A stretch of 64,000 nt of DNA. Origin: Clostridium mobile (lineage in GTDB: Bacteria > Bacillota > Clostridia > Clostridiales > Clostridiaceae). The stretch's first letter is position 1; every line of letters starts with the position of its first letter. Both the position numbers and the translations under genes were made by a program. Positions 16,479 through 25,132 of this stretch are shown in pieces. The stretch is taken from the NCBI RefSeq assembly GCF_018918285.1, contig NZ_JAHLQF010000002.1:434001-498000 (forward strand). The letters are read 5' to 3'. A model generated the notes under the pieces. That model ran no database searches, was not told the origin of the DNA, and was given only the letters and a program-made list of their open reading frames with translations.

Positions 16479-17369
16479 ATGGCTAATTATAAAGAAATCA
16501 CTTGTACTGTGGCTTGCAATAAACTGAAAAGGAAAATTCCCTTTGCATGGGATTTGAATATATACCGTGGATGTGAGCATGGCTGTAAATATTGTTATGC
16601 CATGTACTCCCATGAATACATAGGTTCTGAAGAATATTTTGAGGATATATATGTTAAAACCAATATTGTTGAACGGTTGGAAGAACAGCTCAGCAGCCCT
16701 TCCTGGAAAAGGGAAGTTGTCAATATCGGTGGCGTAACCGACAGCTATCAGCCAATAGAAGAACAGTATAAAATAATGCCAGATATTCTACGATTAATGA
16801 TAAAATACAAAACACCTTGCATCATTTCCACAAAGTCAGATTTGATTTTGCGAGATTATGATTTAATTGCAGAACTCAGCTCCATTACTTATGTTAATGT
16901 AGCAGCAACTATTACTTGTATGGATGAAAATATTCGTAGAAAAATAGAACCAAGTGGTGTGGATTCCCTTAAAAGATTTGCTATGTTAAAGGAATTTTCA
17001 AAGACAAATGCATCCACGGGACTTCACTTTATGCCAATCATACCATATATAACAGATGGAAGAGAGAATGTTGATGCTTTGTACTCTAATGCTGCTGATT
17101 GTAGGGTTAGTTATGTCCTACCTGGAGTACTCTATCTAAGAGGAAAGACCCGCTTAGTATTCTTTGACTTTATAAAAAAGGAGTTTCCACATTTGTATGA
17201 GCCGTTACAAACATTATATAAAACAGGCGGTGCCAATAAGGAATACAAAGATAAGCTATACATGATGGTTAATGAATTAAAAGGCAAATATAATCTTTCT
17301 GGTAGTTATTCAAAACCCATGAAGGATAAATTAAATAAATCTGATAATGAACAGCTGTCTTTTATTTAA
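16479..17369 (+). CDS. SPL-family radical SAM protein
   Basis: 296 aa. A CX3CX2C cluster motif (YRGCEHGCKYCYA, about residues 30-42) would ligate a 4Fe-4S cluster that cleaves S-adenosylmethionine. The layout (NIGGVTDSYQPIE, ISTKSDLILRD, MPIIPYITDG) matches the Rv2578c/spore-photoproduct-lyase-like group of radical SAM proteins. It is shorter than genuine SplB and I cannot show it repairs spore photoproduct. A terminator follows; a single-gene unit. Confidence 0.83.
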   Translation: MANYKEITCTVACNKLKRKIPFAWDLNIYRGCEHGCKYCYAMYSHEYIGSEEYFEDIYVKTNIVERLEEQLSSPSWKREVVNIGGVTDSYQPIEEQYKIMPDILRLMIKYKTPCIISTKSDLILRDYDLIAELSSITYVNVAATITCMDENIRRKIEPSGVDSLKRFAMLKEFSKTNASTGLHFMPIIPYITDGRENVDALYSNAADCRVSYVLPGVLYLRGKTRLVFFDFIKKEFPHLYEPLQTLYKTGGANKEYKDKLYMMVNELKGKYNLSGSYSKPMKDKLNKSDNEQLSFI

Positions 17370-17416
17370 AACTAGCCTCAGCTAAGAAAAATTAATAGCC
17401 AAGGCTAGTTTTATAA
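17368..17416 (+). terminator. Terminator after the radical SAM gene
   Basis: 10-bp perfect stem AAACTAGCCT (17368-17377) / AGGCTAGTTT (17402-17411) followed by TATAA; the T-run is short. Confidence 0.7.
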
Positions 17417-17563
17417 GCAGGAAGCATGTCAATATCTTATATTAATATAATACCTTAATTTGAAATGATATACATTATATGCTATAATTAAATAGTTATG
17501 CCATAAATTTGGATATATTTAGGCAAATACTATTAATGTACAGAATTGGGGGACAAAAATAAA

Positions 17564-18178
17564 ATGAAAAAGAAGTTAAAAATTTGTATTATTAGTTGCT
17601 TGGCTATAGGTTTATTAGTTGGTTGTGGAGCAAAAGGAAAAGAAAAAGAGCCTACAGCAAGCAGAGTAGATGGACAAAGCTATACATTTACTGGTGAAGA
17701 ATTTAAGAATTATTTTAACGATAGGATTGGAGATAATAGAAAAATTGAAGAATTCAAAGGTAAGAAATTAGAGACTAAAAGTTCAGGAGCGGTAAAGGCA
17801 AATTCAGAAAAAAAAGATGATGTGTATTTTTACATAGAATCACTAGATGGATGCATGATTAGTGCTAAATCTAATGGGGAAAATGGTAAGCTTACGGAAG
17901 TCTCAATTGAATTCCAAGGTGGAACAGAAGAAGATAAAGAGGGCTATACAGTGACTACCTTTAGCAAAGGTGACATTAAGAATTTTAAAAAGCATGCAAA
18001 TGCTGTATTTGATGTATGTGAGCCAAATGTAGAAACAAAACAATTTGAAGAATTTTTTGATAAATGCTTTACAGGTAATATAGTTACAACTAAAGAAGAA
18101 GAAATTGGAGATTTAAATATAACTTTAGATTCACGCATGGGACTAGAAATGAAATTTAAACCTAAAGAACAAAAATAG
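17564..18178 (+). CDS. Predicted lipoprotein of unknown function
   Basis: 204 aa. Lys-rich N-terminus, hydrophobic stretch (ICIISCLAIGLLVG) and a lipobox LVGC at about residues 19-22 predict a lipid-anchored exported protein. The mature part is Lys/Glu-rich with no domain I recognise. ATG 17564 is chosen because a TTGGGGGA RBS-like sequence precedes it; an in-frame TTG at 17546 would put that RBS inside the coding sequence and displace the signal peptide. Confidence 0.78.
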   Translation: MKKKLKICIISCLAIGLLVGCGAKGKEKEPTASRVDGQSYTFTGEEFKNYFNDRIGDNRKIEEFKGKKLETKSSGAVKANSEKKDDVYFYIESLDGCMISAKSNGENGKLTEVSIEFQGGTEEDKEGYTVTTFSKGDIKNFKKHANAVFDVCEPNVETKQFEEFFDKCFTGNIVTTKEEEIGDLNITLDSRMGLEMKFKPKEQK

Positions 18179-18186
18179 AATTGATT

Positions 18187-18220
18187 AAGCACTATTCTTT
18201 CATAGAGTGGTGCTTTTTAT
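18187..18220 (+). terminator. Terminator after the lipoprotein gene
   Basis: Inverted repeat AAGCACT (from 18187) / GGTGCTT (to 18215) with an internal partial stem, followed by TTTAT TTT. Confidence 0.65.
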
Positions 18221-18227
18221 TTTGCAG

Positions 18228-18258
18228 TTGACTTTATCCTGGGGGAAAGGTGTATAGT
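18228..18258 (+). promoter_or_regulatory. MerR-type promoter with 19-bp spacer
   Basis: TTGACT (18228-18233), 19-nt spacer containing CCTGGGGGAAAGG, then TATAGT (18253-18258). The 19-bp spacing is the hallmark of promoters activated by MerR-family proteins. It lies about 50 nt upstream of a MerR gene, so autoregulation is likely. Confidence 0.78.
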
Positions 18259-18307
18259 AAAAGTGAATAAGATATCTATATTTAAAGCATTCAGCTGATA
18301 TCAGAAT

Positions 18308-19153
18308 ATGAAGAATGGAGATGATCTCTTGTTATCTATTGGAGAATTCTCGAAGATATGTAAAGTATCTACAAAAACACTGAGATATTATGAGGAAATT
18401 GGATTAGTTAATCCTGATGGGATTAATGCAAAAACCGGTTATAGGTATTATTCCATTGGACAGCTAAAAAAGATGATTTTTATAAACCGTTTGAAGTCTT
18501 ACAATTTTTCTCTAGATGAAATCAAAGCCATTCTAGAATTAGAAGAGGACCAAGCAGAAGAAAAACTTTGTTCTGCTTTCAATAAAAAGAAAAGGGAAAT
18601 AGAGGAAAAGCTAAGTGATTTTGAATATACCTTAAAGCAAATTAGTAATGATATTTTAAATTTAGAGAAGGGTATACCAATTATGTCGTACCTTGATGAT
18701 ATAGAGGTACAACTTATTGAAACTAAAGGCCAAAATATACTTTATATGAGAAAAAGTATGAGCAGTTATGACTATGCTGAAGGATATGGAAAGTATTTTA
18801 GTAAGTTGTATGAAAAGATTGCTACTGAAAAACTTACTTTAGTCGATAAACCGATGACTATTTATCACAGCCCTGAATATAATCCTGCTGGCAACGATAC
18901 AGAATTTGCTATTCCAATAAAAGAGGTTGTAAAGGGGACGAGGGATTTGGCAGGAGGACTTTGTGCCAAGTCTGTTTTAAAGGGCTCATATTCAGAATTA
19001 ACATCGGTATTTGCTAAACTAAGGGAATGGGTAGAAAATGAAGGGTATGAATTGGTGAACTCACCATACGAAATATATTTAACTAATCCTTATGAAATCA
19101 AAGTTCCAGAGGAAAATATTACTGAAGTGTATTTCCCTGTAAAGAAAAAATAG
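18308..19153 (+). CDS. MerR-family regulator with GyrI-like effector domain
   Basis: 281 aa. HTH: LLSIGEFSKICKVSTKTLRYYEEIGLVNPDGINAKTGYRYYSIGQ. A coiled dimerisation helix spans about residues 80-122. The C-terminal half is a GyrI-like effector-binding domain ending EVYFPVKKK. This is the BmrR/multidrug-sensing layout. ATG 18308 is given, but TTG at 18329 with GGAG eight nt upstream would start directly at the HTH and is equally plausible. Its own promoter has the 19-bp MerR spacing. The next gene begins 24 nt downstream and is probably co-transcribed. Confidence 0.9.
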   Translation: MKNGDDLLLSIGEFSKICKVSTKTLRYYEEIGLVNPDGINAKTGYRYYSIGQLKKMIFINRLKSYNFSLDEIKAILELEEDQAEEKLCSAFNKKKREIEEKLSDFEYTLKQISNDILNLEKGIPIMSYLDDIEVQLIETKGQNILYMRKSMSSYDYAEGYGKYFSKLYEKIATEKLTLVDKPMTIYHSPEYNPAGNDTEFAIPIKEVVKGTRDLAGGLCAKSVLKGSYSELTSVFAKLREWVENEGYELVNSPYEIYLTNPYEIKVPEENITEVYFPVKKK

Positions 19154-19177
19154 TAATGTTTTTAGGAGGTATTTATC

Positions 19178-20224
19178 GTGAAAAGAAACTATTGGCCAAC
19201 TAAAGAATGGCAAACTGCAGATCCAAAAACATTGAAAATGGACCCAATAAAGCTTTCAAAACTTGAAAATATAATAAAATCAGAGTTTAGCAATATAAAC
19301 GGTATCGTAATTGTAAGAAATGGATATGTGGCTTATGAAAGATATTTTAATGGATATGGTCCTGACAATGCACATCATGTGGCATCTGTAACAAAAAGTA
19401 TAATATCTGCCCTCATTGGCATTGCAATAGATGATGGATATATTAAAAATGAAGACCAAAAAGTTTTAGACTTTTTTCCAGAGTATGTTGTCAATGCTGA
19501 TGATTTGCAGAAAGGAGAAATAACTATACGACATCTTCTTACTATGACAGCTCCTTATTCATTTGAAGACTGGCAGGAACCTTTGGATAAGATGTGCATG
19601 CAATCTGATTGGACAAAGTATATTCTTGATATGTTGGGTCAAAAGGGGAATATTGGAACCTTTAAGTATTCTACTGCAGGGGCACACCTACTTTCAGCCA
19701 TCATCTCTTGCAGTACAGGGAAAAGCGCTCGTGAGTTTGCTAATGAGAGATTATTTAAACACATAGGCATGAAAGAAATCCCTAATTATGAGATGAAATC
19801 ATTTGGATTTGATGACTTGTTTGGAAAGAACGTAAAAGGGTGGGTTAGCGATCAAAAGGGTAACTCCACAGGAGGATGGGGACTTACGCTAACTCCCCGT
19901 GATATGGCTCGTTTTGGATTTTTATATATGAATGGTGGCATTTGGGAGGATGAGCCTATTATTTCCGAGAGGTGGATTGATGAATCTATAACTTCTCATT
20001 CCCAAACGATAATCAATAATTCTGTAGCAAAATATGGTTATTTGTGGTGGCTGCTTGAAGATAAAGGAATTCCTACATACTTGGCATTAGGTGATGGAGG
20101 CAATGTTATTTGTTGCATTCCAGAAAAAGATTTAGTCATAGCAATTGCATCAGAATTCATAATGAATCCAAAGGATAGGAGAATACTTATTAATGAATAT
20201 ATTGTTCCTGCTATAATAGAGTAA
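19178..20224 (+). CDS. Beta-lactamase-fold serine hydrolase
   Basis: 348 aa, class C beta-lactamase/esterase family. SVTK (SxxK) near residue 72 supplies the nucleophilic Ser and Lys; YST near residue 164 replaces the YxN motif; LGDGG near 307 lies where a KTG/HxG motif sits. No signal peptide, so probably cytoplasmic. Such proteins include esterases and peptidases as well as true beta-lactamases; substrate unknown. GTG start with AGGAGGT eight nt upstream. Likely controlled by the MerR gene it follows. Confidence 0.87.
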   Translation: MKRNYWPTKEWQTADPKTLKMDPIKLSKLENIIKSEFSNINGIVIVRNGYVAYERYFNGYGPDNAHHVASVTKSIISALIGIAIDDGYIKNEDQKVLDFFPEYVVNADDLQKGEITIRHLLTMTAPYSFEDWQEPLDKMCMQSDWTKYILDMLGQKGNIGTFKYSTAGAHLLSAIISCSTGKSAREFANERLFKHIGMKEIPNYEMKSFGFDDLFGKNVKGWVSDQKGNSTGGWGLTLTPRDMARFGFLYMNGGIWEDEPIISERWIDESITSHSQTIINNSVAKYGYLWWLLEDKGIPTYLALGDGGNVICCIPEKDLVIAIASEFIMNPKDRRILINEYIVPAIIE

Positions 20225-20316
20225 ACTTAAAAAAATCTTCTTCTCCATGAGTTTTGTGTACAATTCAGAATCGTCTTCAGTGGATTCCCAGAAGTTTATA
20301 AACTAACTTAGAAGAA

Positions 20317-20451
20317 ATACGGTGAAACGTATCTATGGACAACTAAAATTAAAAGATAAAAGTAAGCCAATGATATTAAAAGTGTCGTTGGCTTATGTTA
20401 TAATTATTTAGTAAGTATTTGGAAAAATGTAACTAGACAAATAGGAATTTA
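20317..20451 (+). repeat. 135-bp regulatory repeat, copy A
   Basis: Matches 24981-25115 over 135 bases with about four differences and no gaps. Contents in order: a small hairpin (ATACGG..CGTAT, 20317-20332), a palindrome AAGCCAA (20364-20370) / TTGGCTT (20388-20394), TATAAT (20399-20404) and a shared leader. It precedes the DUF6544 gene. Confidence 0.9.
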
Positions 20452-20486
20452 TCGAATACTTGTAATAGGTATATGAGGTGGAATAT

Positions 20487-21344
20487 ATGCTTTGGATAGT
20501 GATAGTTTTGATTGCGCTGGCAATTATAGTGATGTACTTGGCGATACCCGGCGGCAGACTTTGGAAGCAATATCTGACAGATGTAAAAAGTTCTTTGACC
20601 GAAACAAATAGGCAAAGAAGCATACAGAGTATATTTACGGAAGATTATGTTGCTGAACTGCCTGCTCTGCTCCGTCAGCACATCATCAATGGGGGCTATA
20701 TGGGAAAGCCCTTTATGGATAACATGCTGATATATTTTCACAACACAAAGTTTCGTATGTCGGCAGGCAAAAAACCAATTAAAATTAAATTCATGCAGGT
20801 TAATTTTGTGAATAGACCAGACCGACATGCTTTCTTGACAGGACGAATTGCGGGGATTCCATTGCAGGCCAAAGACAGCGTGTTGGACGGATTCGGCTCT
20901 ATGACAGGTGTGCTTGCCAAGCAGTTCCAGCTTTTCCGCTCTACTGGATCAGAAATGGACCAAGGTCAGTTGATAACGGCGTTGGCAGATGCAGTATATA
21001 TGCCGTCCTTGTTTTTACAGGAATATGTGTCATGGACAGTCGTTGACGATTGCGCCGTTGAAGGTGAGATTTCATGGAAGGGCGTTACTGCTAAAGGAAG
21101 ATTTACTTTTGACAATAATGGCAACATTATACGTTTTGATACCAATGATCGATATATGGACGAAAATGGGAAAGGCAGCTCGCTGGTGCCGTGGTATGTA
21201 ACCTATTCTGATTACAAAGAACAGAATGGTTACTTTCAGCCGGGAAGCGTTAGTGTAAATTGGATGCTCCCGGATGGTGACGACACATATTTTGTGAGCG
21301 ACCACATTGAGGTTCAATACTCAATAAATGAAGCAATTTTATGA
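20487..21344 (+). CDS. DUF6544-family protein, compositionally atypical
   Basis: 285 aa. One N-terminal membrane helix (LWIVIVLIALAIIVMYLAI), then a soluble domain with the DUF6544 pattern (FRMSAGKKP..., DQGQLITALADAVYMPSLF, WTVVDDCAVEGEI). Function unknown. Codons ending in G or C (CGG, CCG, GCG, GGC) are far more common than in neighbouring genes, suggesting acquisition from a less AT-rich relative. ATG 20487 follows GAGGTG; the GTG at 20478 overlaps that RBS. It lies behind copy A of the 135-bp repeat. Confidence 0.72.
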   Translation: MLWIVIVLIALAIIVMYLAIPGGRLWKQYLTDVKSSLTETNRQRSIQSIFTEDYVAELPALLRQHIINGGYMGKPFMDNMLIYFHNTKFRMSAGKKPIKIKFMQVNFVNRPDRHAFLTGRIAGIPLQAKDSVLDGFGSMTGVLAKQFQLFRSTGSEMDQGQLITALADAVYMPSLFLQEYVSWTVVDDCAVEGEISWKGVTAKGRFTFDNNGNIIRFDTNDRYMDENGKGSSLVPWYVTYSDYKEQNGYFQPGSVSVNWMLPDGDDTYFVSDHIEVQYSINEAIL

Positions 21345-21482
21345 CTTAATTATTTGGTCTTTGCAGCAGTAAGCTGAACAGTTTGGTTTACTTTATCCCA
21401 AGAATGTGAATCTATCAAATTCCAATTTATATAAAGAATGTTATTTAACATAGAGTTACGGAAAATTTAATCAAAACTTAAA

Positions 21483-21514
21483 ATTGAAATATTATTAATT
21501 ATATTGTATATGGG
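21483..21514 (+). promoter_or_regulatory. Promoter of the response regulator operon, duplicated at 4165
   Basis: TTGAAA, 17 nt, TATATG, ending shortly before the GGGGGAAAT RBS of the regulator gene. The 32 bases are identical to 4165-4196. Confidence 0.55.
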
Positions 21515-21520
21515 GGAAAT

Positions 21521-22219
21521 ATGGAAAATCTAATTTTAATAATTGAAGATGATAAACAAATTTGTGAAATGGTTAGGAAAGCTTTAGTTAAAGAAGGTTA
21601 TAGGGTTAATGTTGCATTTAATGGGGATGATGGGCTAAGAGAATTCAGAAGTAAGAGTTATGATCTAGTGATTTTAGATATTATGATGCCCAAGATTAAT
21701 GGCATTGAGGTTCTTAAGGAAATTAGAATTAACCATAATACTCCTATAATAATGCTTTCAGCTAAGGACAGTGATGTGGATAAAGCATTAGGACTTGGCT
21801 TTGGAGCAGATGACTATTTATCCAAGCCTTTTTCTTTAATAGAGTTAGTAGCAAGAGTAGAGGCTAATATTAGAAGAGCTACAAAGTATTCTAATACTAA
21901 AGAAACGAATAGCAATACTATAGAGATAGGCAATATTTTTATGGATTTTAATAGCTATGAAATAAAGAAAAATGGAGAAAGTATTAAGCTTACAGTAAAG
22001 GAGTTTGAAATATTAAAGCTGCTTGTAACCAACCCTAATATAGTTTTTACTAAAAATAAAATTTATGAAAGGGTATGGAAGGAAGACGCCTTTGGTGAGG
22101 AAAATATAATAAATGTTCACATAAGACATATAAGAGAGAAAATAGAAGATGATGCTAAGAATCCCGCCATTATAAAAACCGTTTGGGGTATTGGATATAA
22201 ATTTGATAGAAAGGAATAA
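21521..22219 (+). CDS. OmpR/PhoB-family response regulator
   Basis: 232 aa. Receiver domain (about residues 1-118) with acidic pocket EDD, phosphorylatable Asp in LVILDIMMP (about residue 52), conserved Ser/Ala and Lys in YLSKPF (about 103). C-terminal winged helix (ENIINVHIRHIREKIEDD, IKTVWGIGYKF). It starts a four-gene module: regulator, kinase two nt downstream, then ABC ATPase and permease. This is the layout of lantibiotic or bacitracin self-protection modules. Confidence 0.93.
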   Translation: MENLILIIEDDKQICEMVRKALVKEGYRVNVAFNGDDGLREFRSKSYDLVILDIMMPKINGIEVLKEIRINHNTPIIMLSAKDSDVDKALGLGFGADDYLSKPFSLIELVARVEANIRRATKYSNTKETNSNTIEIGNIFMDFNSYEIKKNGESIKLTVKEFEILKLLVTNPNIVFTKNKIYERVWKEDAFGEENIINVHIRHIREKIEDDAKNPAIIKTVWGIGYKFDRKE

Positions 22220-22221
22220 TC

Positions 22222-23142
22222 ATGAAATATATTATAATTATAATTTTATTTTCTCTTTGTATTTATGAGCATATACGTAAAAGTAGGTTAAAAAAAGAAA
22301 TTTTAAATATTAATAGAAAGCTAGAAGCAATAATAAGAGAAGAAAACTATAAAACCTTGCTTTTAAATTGTAATAATGAGGAAACTCAAGGACTAATACT
22401 TACAATAAATAAATTAATTTCAGAAAAAAGATTGGAAAAATCTATTAGGGAAGAAAGAGATGAAAAAATTAAAGAAATGCTAGCTAATGTATCTCATGAC
22501 TTAAAAACTCCGTTAACAGTAATTTTAGGATATGGTGAAATGATAAATCAAGATAAAGATCTAACAGAAGGGGAAAAGAAAGAGCTTTTAGAGGGATTAA
22601 TGGGAAAAACTGAGGAAGTTGTGACTCTTATCAATAAATTTTTCACCTTAGCTAAACTTGAAAGTGGAGATAAAAGCTTAGAGATGGAAAAAGTAAATCT
22701 AAGTGAGATTATTAGAGAAAGTATTATAGATTTCTACGAAGTTTTGGAAAAGGAAAATTTTCAAGTAGATATAAATCTACCCGATGAAGATATATGGGTT
22801 AATGGAAATAAGGATGCTCTTTTAAGAATATTTAATAATTTAATATCTAATGTTATGCGTTATGGAAAATGTGGTAAGTATTTAGGAATTAATATGGAGA
22901 TAAGCTCTAACTTAGTTAAAGTAGAGGTAATAGATAAAGGACAAGGTGTTGAAGAAAAGGAAAAAGAGAAGATTTTTGAAAGAAGCTACACAGGAGCTGC
23001 TTCAAGAAACAGTGAAATTTCAGGTAATGGACTAGGATTAACTATAGTTAAGTCCCTTGTAAACTCTTTAGGTGGAGATATTCAGATACATAGTATACCT
23101 TATAAAGAAACAGTCTTTTCCTTTACTTTAGAAAAAGCTTAA
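22222..23142 (+). CDS. Sensor histidine kinase
   Basis: 306 aa. A single N-terminal membrane helix (MKYIIIIILFSLCIYEHI), a linker, H-box VSHDLKTPLTVILGYG (His near residue 93), N-box NLISNVMRYG, G-boxes DKGQGVEEKEK and GNGLGLTIVKSL. There is no sizeable extracellular sensor, so it probably senses via membrane partners or the stress state of the envelope. Cognate regulator immediately upstream. A strong terminator follows, so the ABC genes form a separate unit, probably activated by this pair. Confidence 0.92.
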   Translation: MKYIIIIILFSLCIYEHIRKSRLKKEILNINRKLEAIIREENYKTLLLNCNNEETQGLILTINKLISEKRLEKSIREERDEKIKEMLANVSHDLKTPLTVILGYGEMINQDKDLTEGEKKELLEGLMGKTEEVVTLINKFFTLAKLESGDKSLEMEKVNLSEIIRESIIDFYEVLEKENFQVDINLPDEDIWVNGNKDALLRIFNNLISNVMRYGKCGKYLGINMEISSNLVKVEVIDKGQGVEEKEKEKIFERSYTGAASRNSEISGNGLGLTIVKSLVNSLGGDIQIHSIPYKETVFSFTLEKA

Positions 23143-23166
23143 ATTATTTTTATATGTAAGAATAAG

Positions 23167-23220
23167 GCTCCGAAAATAGATGAAACCTTAATAAGTTTTT
23201 GCTATTTTCGGAGCTTTTTT
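23167..23220 (+). terminator. Terminator after the two-component genes
   Basis: A perfect 13-bp stem (23167-23179 with 23202-23214) followed by T6. Confidence 0.9.
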
Positions 23221-23269
23221 ATGTAATCAAAGATATATAAGGTTTTAATTTTAAAAGTTAAAACGCAAC

Positions 23270-23289
23270 TTAATAAATTCTTAATAAAT
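23270..23289 (+). promoter_or_regulatory. Putative response-regulator binding direct repeat
   Basis: TTAATAAAT occurs twice with an 11-bp period (23270-23278, 23281-23289), upstream of the ABC genes. OmpR-family regulators typically bind direct repeats with 10-11 bp spacing. The match is to AT-rich sequence, so it is tentative. Confidence 0.4.
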
Positions 23290-23358
23290 ACTAAACTAAC
23301 ACTAAAATTTTATTGAGTAATATATAACCATAGAAAGCAATTTGAAAGGAGTTAATAT

Positions 23359-24273
23359 ATGAAAACAATAATAGATATAAGAAATTTAAGCAAAAGCTTT
23401 AAAGATAAGCATGTACTAAAAAATATAAACTTGAATTTTCAAAAAGGAAAAATATATGGATTGATTGGAGAAAATGGAGCAGGGAAAACTACCCTTCTAA
23501 AATCAATTGTAGGATTAGTTAAGCCTAGTTCAGGGGATATATTAGTAAATGGTGAAGAGATTAATAAAAACTCTAGTGAATATCTTAGAGATTTTGGAGT
23601 TATTATTGAAAATCCTACTTTCTATGATGATCTTACAGTTAGAGAGAATTTAGAGATTTACTGTAGATATATGGGATACTACAACTTTGGGAATATAGAT
23701 AATATTTTAAAGGATTTTGGAATTTTAGAATACAAGGATTTTAAAGCTAAAAAGCTATCTCAGGGTTTAAAGCAAAGACTAGGTATTGCAAGAGCAATTA
23801 TTACAAAGCCAGAAGTATTAATATTAGATGAACCTATAAATTCTTTAGATCTTTCCTCAATTAAGTATGTAAGAGACATTCTATTAAATCTTAATAAGGA
23901 AAATGGCACTACAATAATTATTTCTAGCCATATTTTAAAAGAAGTTGAAGCCCTAGTAAATCAGGTGATTTTTATGAAGGAAGGAAATGTTATTGAGGAA
24001 ATATCCTTAAATGAACTTAAAAACAAGTGTGCGGAGTGCTTTTATGTTAAGGTCAATACTCCTCAAAGGGCATTGGCTTTATTGGAACGACAATTTGGAA
24101 TTAAAAATTATAGGCTGATAGGCGAAGATACTATAAAGATAAAGGGATTAAATATTGATTCAAGTAGAATTATAAAAGACTTAATGGATAAGGGAGTTGA
24201 AGTTAAAGAGTTTAAAACGGAAAAGATATCTTTAGAAGGTTATTATTTTGACATAGTAAAGAGAGGTGAATAA
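23359..24273 (+). CDS. ABC transporter ATP-binding protein (BcrA/lantibiotic-immunity type)
   Basis: 304 aa. Walker A GENGAGKTT near residue 38, signature LSQGLKQRLGIARA near 134, Walker B VLILDEPINSLDL near 156, H-loop SSHIL near 189. The ~80-residue C-terminal extension (ECFYVKVNTPQRAL...) is typical of BcrA/NisF/SpaF-like ATPases. The partner permease starts 2 nt after its stop. Exports or expels a peptide antibiotic such as bacitracin or a lantibiotic; the exact substrate is inferred only from family. Confidence 0.92.
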   Translation: MKTIIDIRNLSKSFKDKHVLKNINLNFQKGKIYGLIGENGAGKTTLLKSIVGLVKPSSGDILVNGEEINKNSSEYLRDFGVIIENPTFYDDLTVRENLEIYCRYMGYYNFGNIDNILKDFGILEYKDFKAKKLSQGLKQRLGIARAIITKPEVLILDEPINSLDLSSIKYVRDILLNLNKENGTTIIISSHILKEVEALVNQVIFMKEGNVIEEISLNELKNKCAECFYVKVNTPQRALALLERQFGIKNYRLIGEDTIKIKGLNIDSSRIIKDLMDKGVEVKEFKTEKISLEGYYFDIVKRGE

Positions 24274-24275
24274 TA

Positions 24276-24959
24276 ATGTGGGATTTAATTAAATTAGAGT
24301 TTAGAAAAAATAAGATGTCAAGAGAGATTTTAGGTTTTGGCATTGTAAATATGGCTATATTTTTAGCTACCAATTTTGTAATAACTAAAGGTAAACTTAT
24401 TATAAAAATCGCAAATGGAATTAATGTTGAGAAAGTCATATATTGGATTTCCGTAATATTCATTATATATAGTGGAATTTTATTTGCAGAATTATTTAAT
24501 GAGGAGTTTGAGGATAATACCATAAAAACCACCTATATGTTTCCACAGGGAAGAAAAAATATAATTATTAGTAAGGTACTAGCAGCTTTAGGATTTGCTT
24601 TTGCAAGTATGATTGGAAGTTATATTGTTCAAGGTACGTTAACTATTATGACTAAGGCTATATTTAATATTAACAATAAAGATGTTTCAATATATAAGTT
24701 TATAGAAAATATACCTTTTTTTGTTGATGTAATAATACTTTCGCTAATAGCGGTTTTTATCATCATAATAATTGCTTTAGTAATAAAATCAGTGACTTTT
24801 AATGTGTTTTCATCTATATTTATAGGAGCTACCATAGCTCCAGATGTGATGAAAATAAACAAACTGTATGCAATGCTACCTATTGGATTATTAGCTAGTA
24901 TCATATTAATGATCGTTTTTCTTAAGATATTAGAAATAGAAGCTAATAGAGATATTTAA
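24276..24959 (+). CDS. ABC-2 type permease, lantibiotic/bacitracin-type
   Basis: 227 aa with six hydrophobic segments (about residues 22-40, 56-76, 101-124, 145-170, 171-190, 200-220). The N-terminus WDLIKLEFRKNKM and the motif LFAELFNEEFEDNTIKTTYMFPQGR near residues 71-93 are usual for the permease subunits of BcrB/NisG-like exporters. Translationally coupled to the ATPase. Completes the module that begins at 21521. Confidence 0.85.
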   Translation: MWDLIKLEFRKNKMSREILGFGIVNMAIFLATNFVITKGKLIIKIANGINVEKVIYWISVIFIIYSGILFAELFNEEFEDNTIKTTYMFPQGRKNIIISKVLAALGFAFASMIGSYIVQGTLTIMTKAIFNINNKDVSIYKFIENIPFFVDVIILSLIAVFIIIIIALVIKSVTFNVFSSIFIGATIAPDVMKINKLYAMLPIGLLASIILMIVFLKILEIEANRDI

Positions 24960-24980
24960 AGTTCTAGAAAGATGTCCATT

Positions 24981-25115
24981 ATACGATGAACCGTATCTAT
25001 GGACAACTAAAATTAAAAGATAAAAGTAAGTCAATGATATTAAAAGTGTCGTTGGCTTATGTTATAATTATTTAGTAAGTATTTGGAAAAATGTAACTAG
25101 ATAAATAGGAATTTG
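24981..25115 (+). repeat. 135-bp regulatory repeat, copy B
   Basis: Near-identical to 20317-20451. Palindrome AAGTCAA (25028-25034) / TTGGCTT (25052-25058), which stays paired in RNA through a G-U pair, then TATAAT (25063-25068). It precedes the hypothetical gene at 25133. Confidence 0.9.
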
Positions 25116-25132
25116 TAGGTGAGATAAGAAGC

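Noticed and set aside
20408-20828. Minus-strand frames opposite the DUF6544 gene
   Set aside because: They overlap a gene with a recognisable family pattern and good RBS; no RBS or family match of their own.
23270-23289. TTAATAAAT direct repeats as a strong regulator site
   Set aside because: Kept only as a tentative feature: the sequence is AT-rich and such repeats occur by chance.
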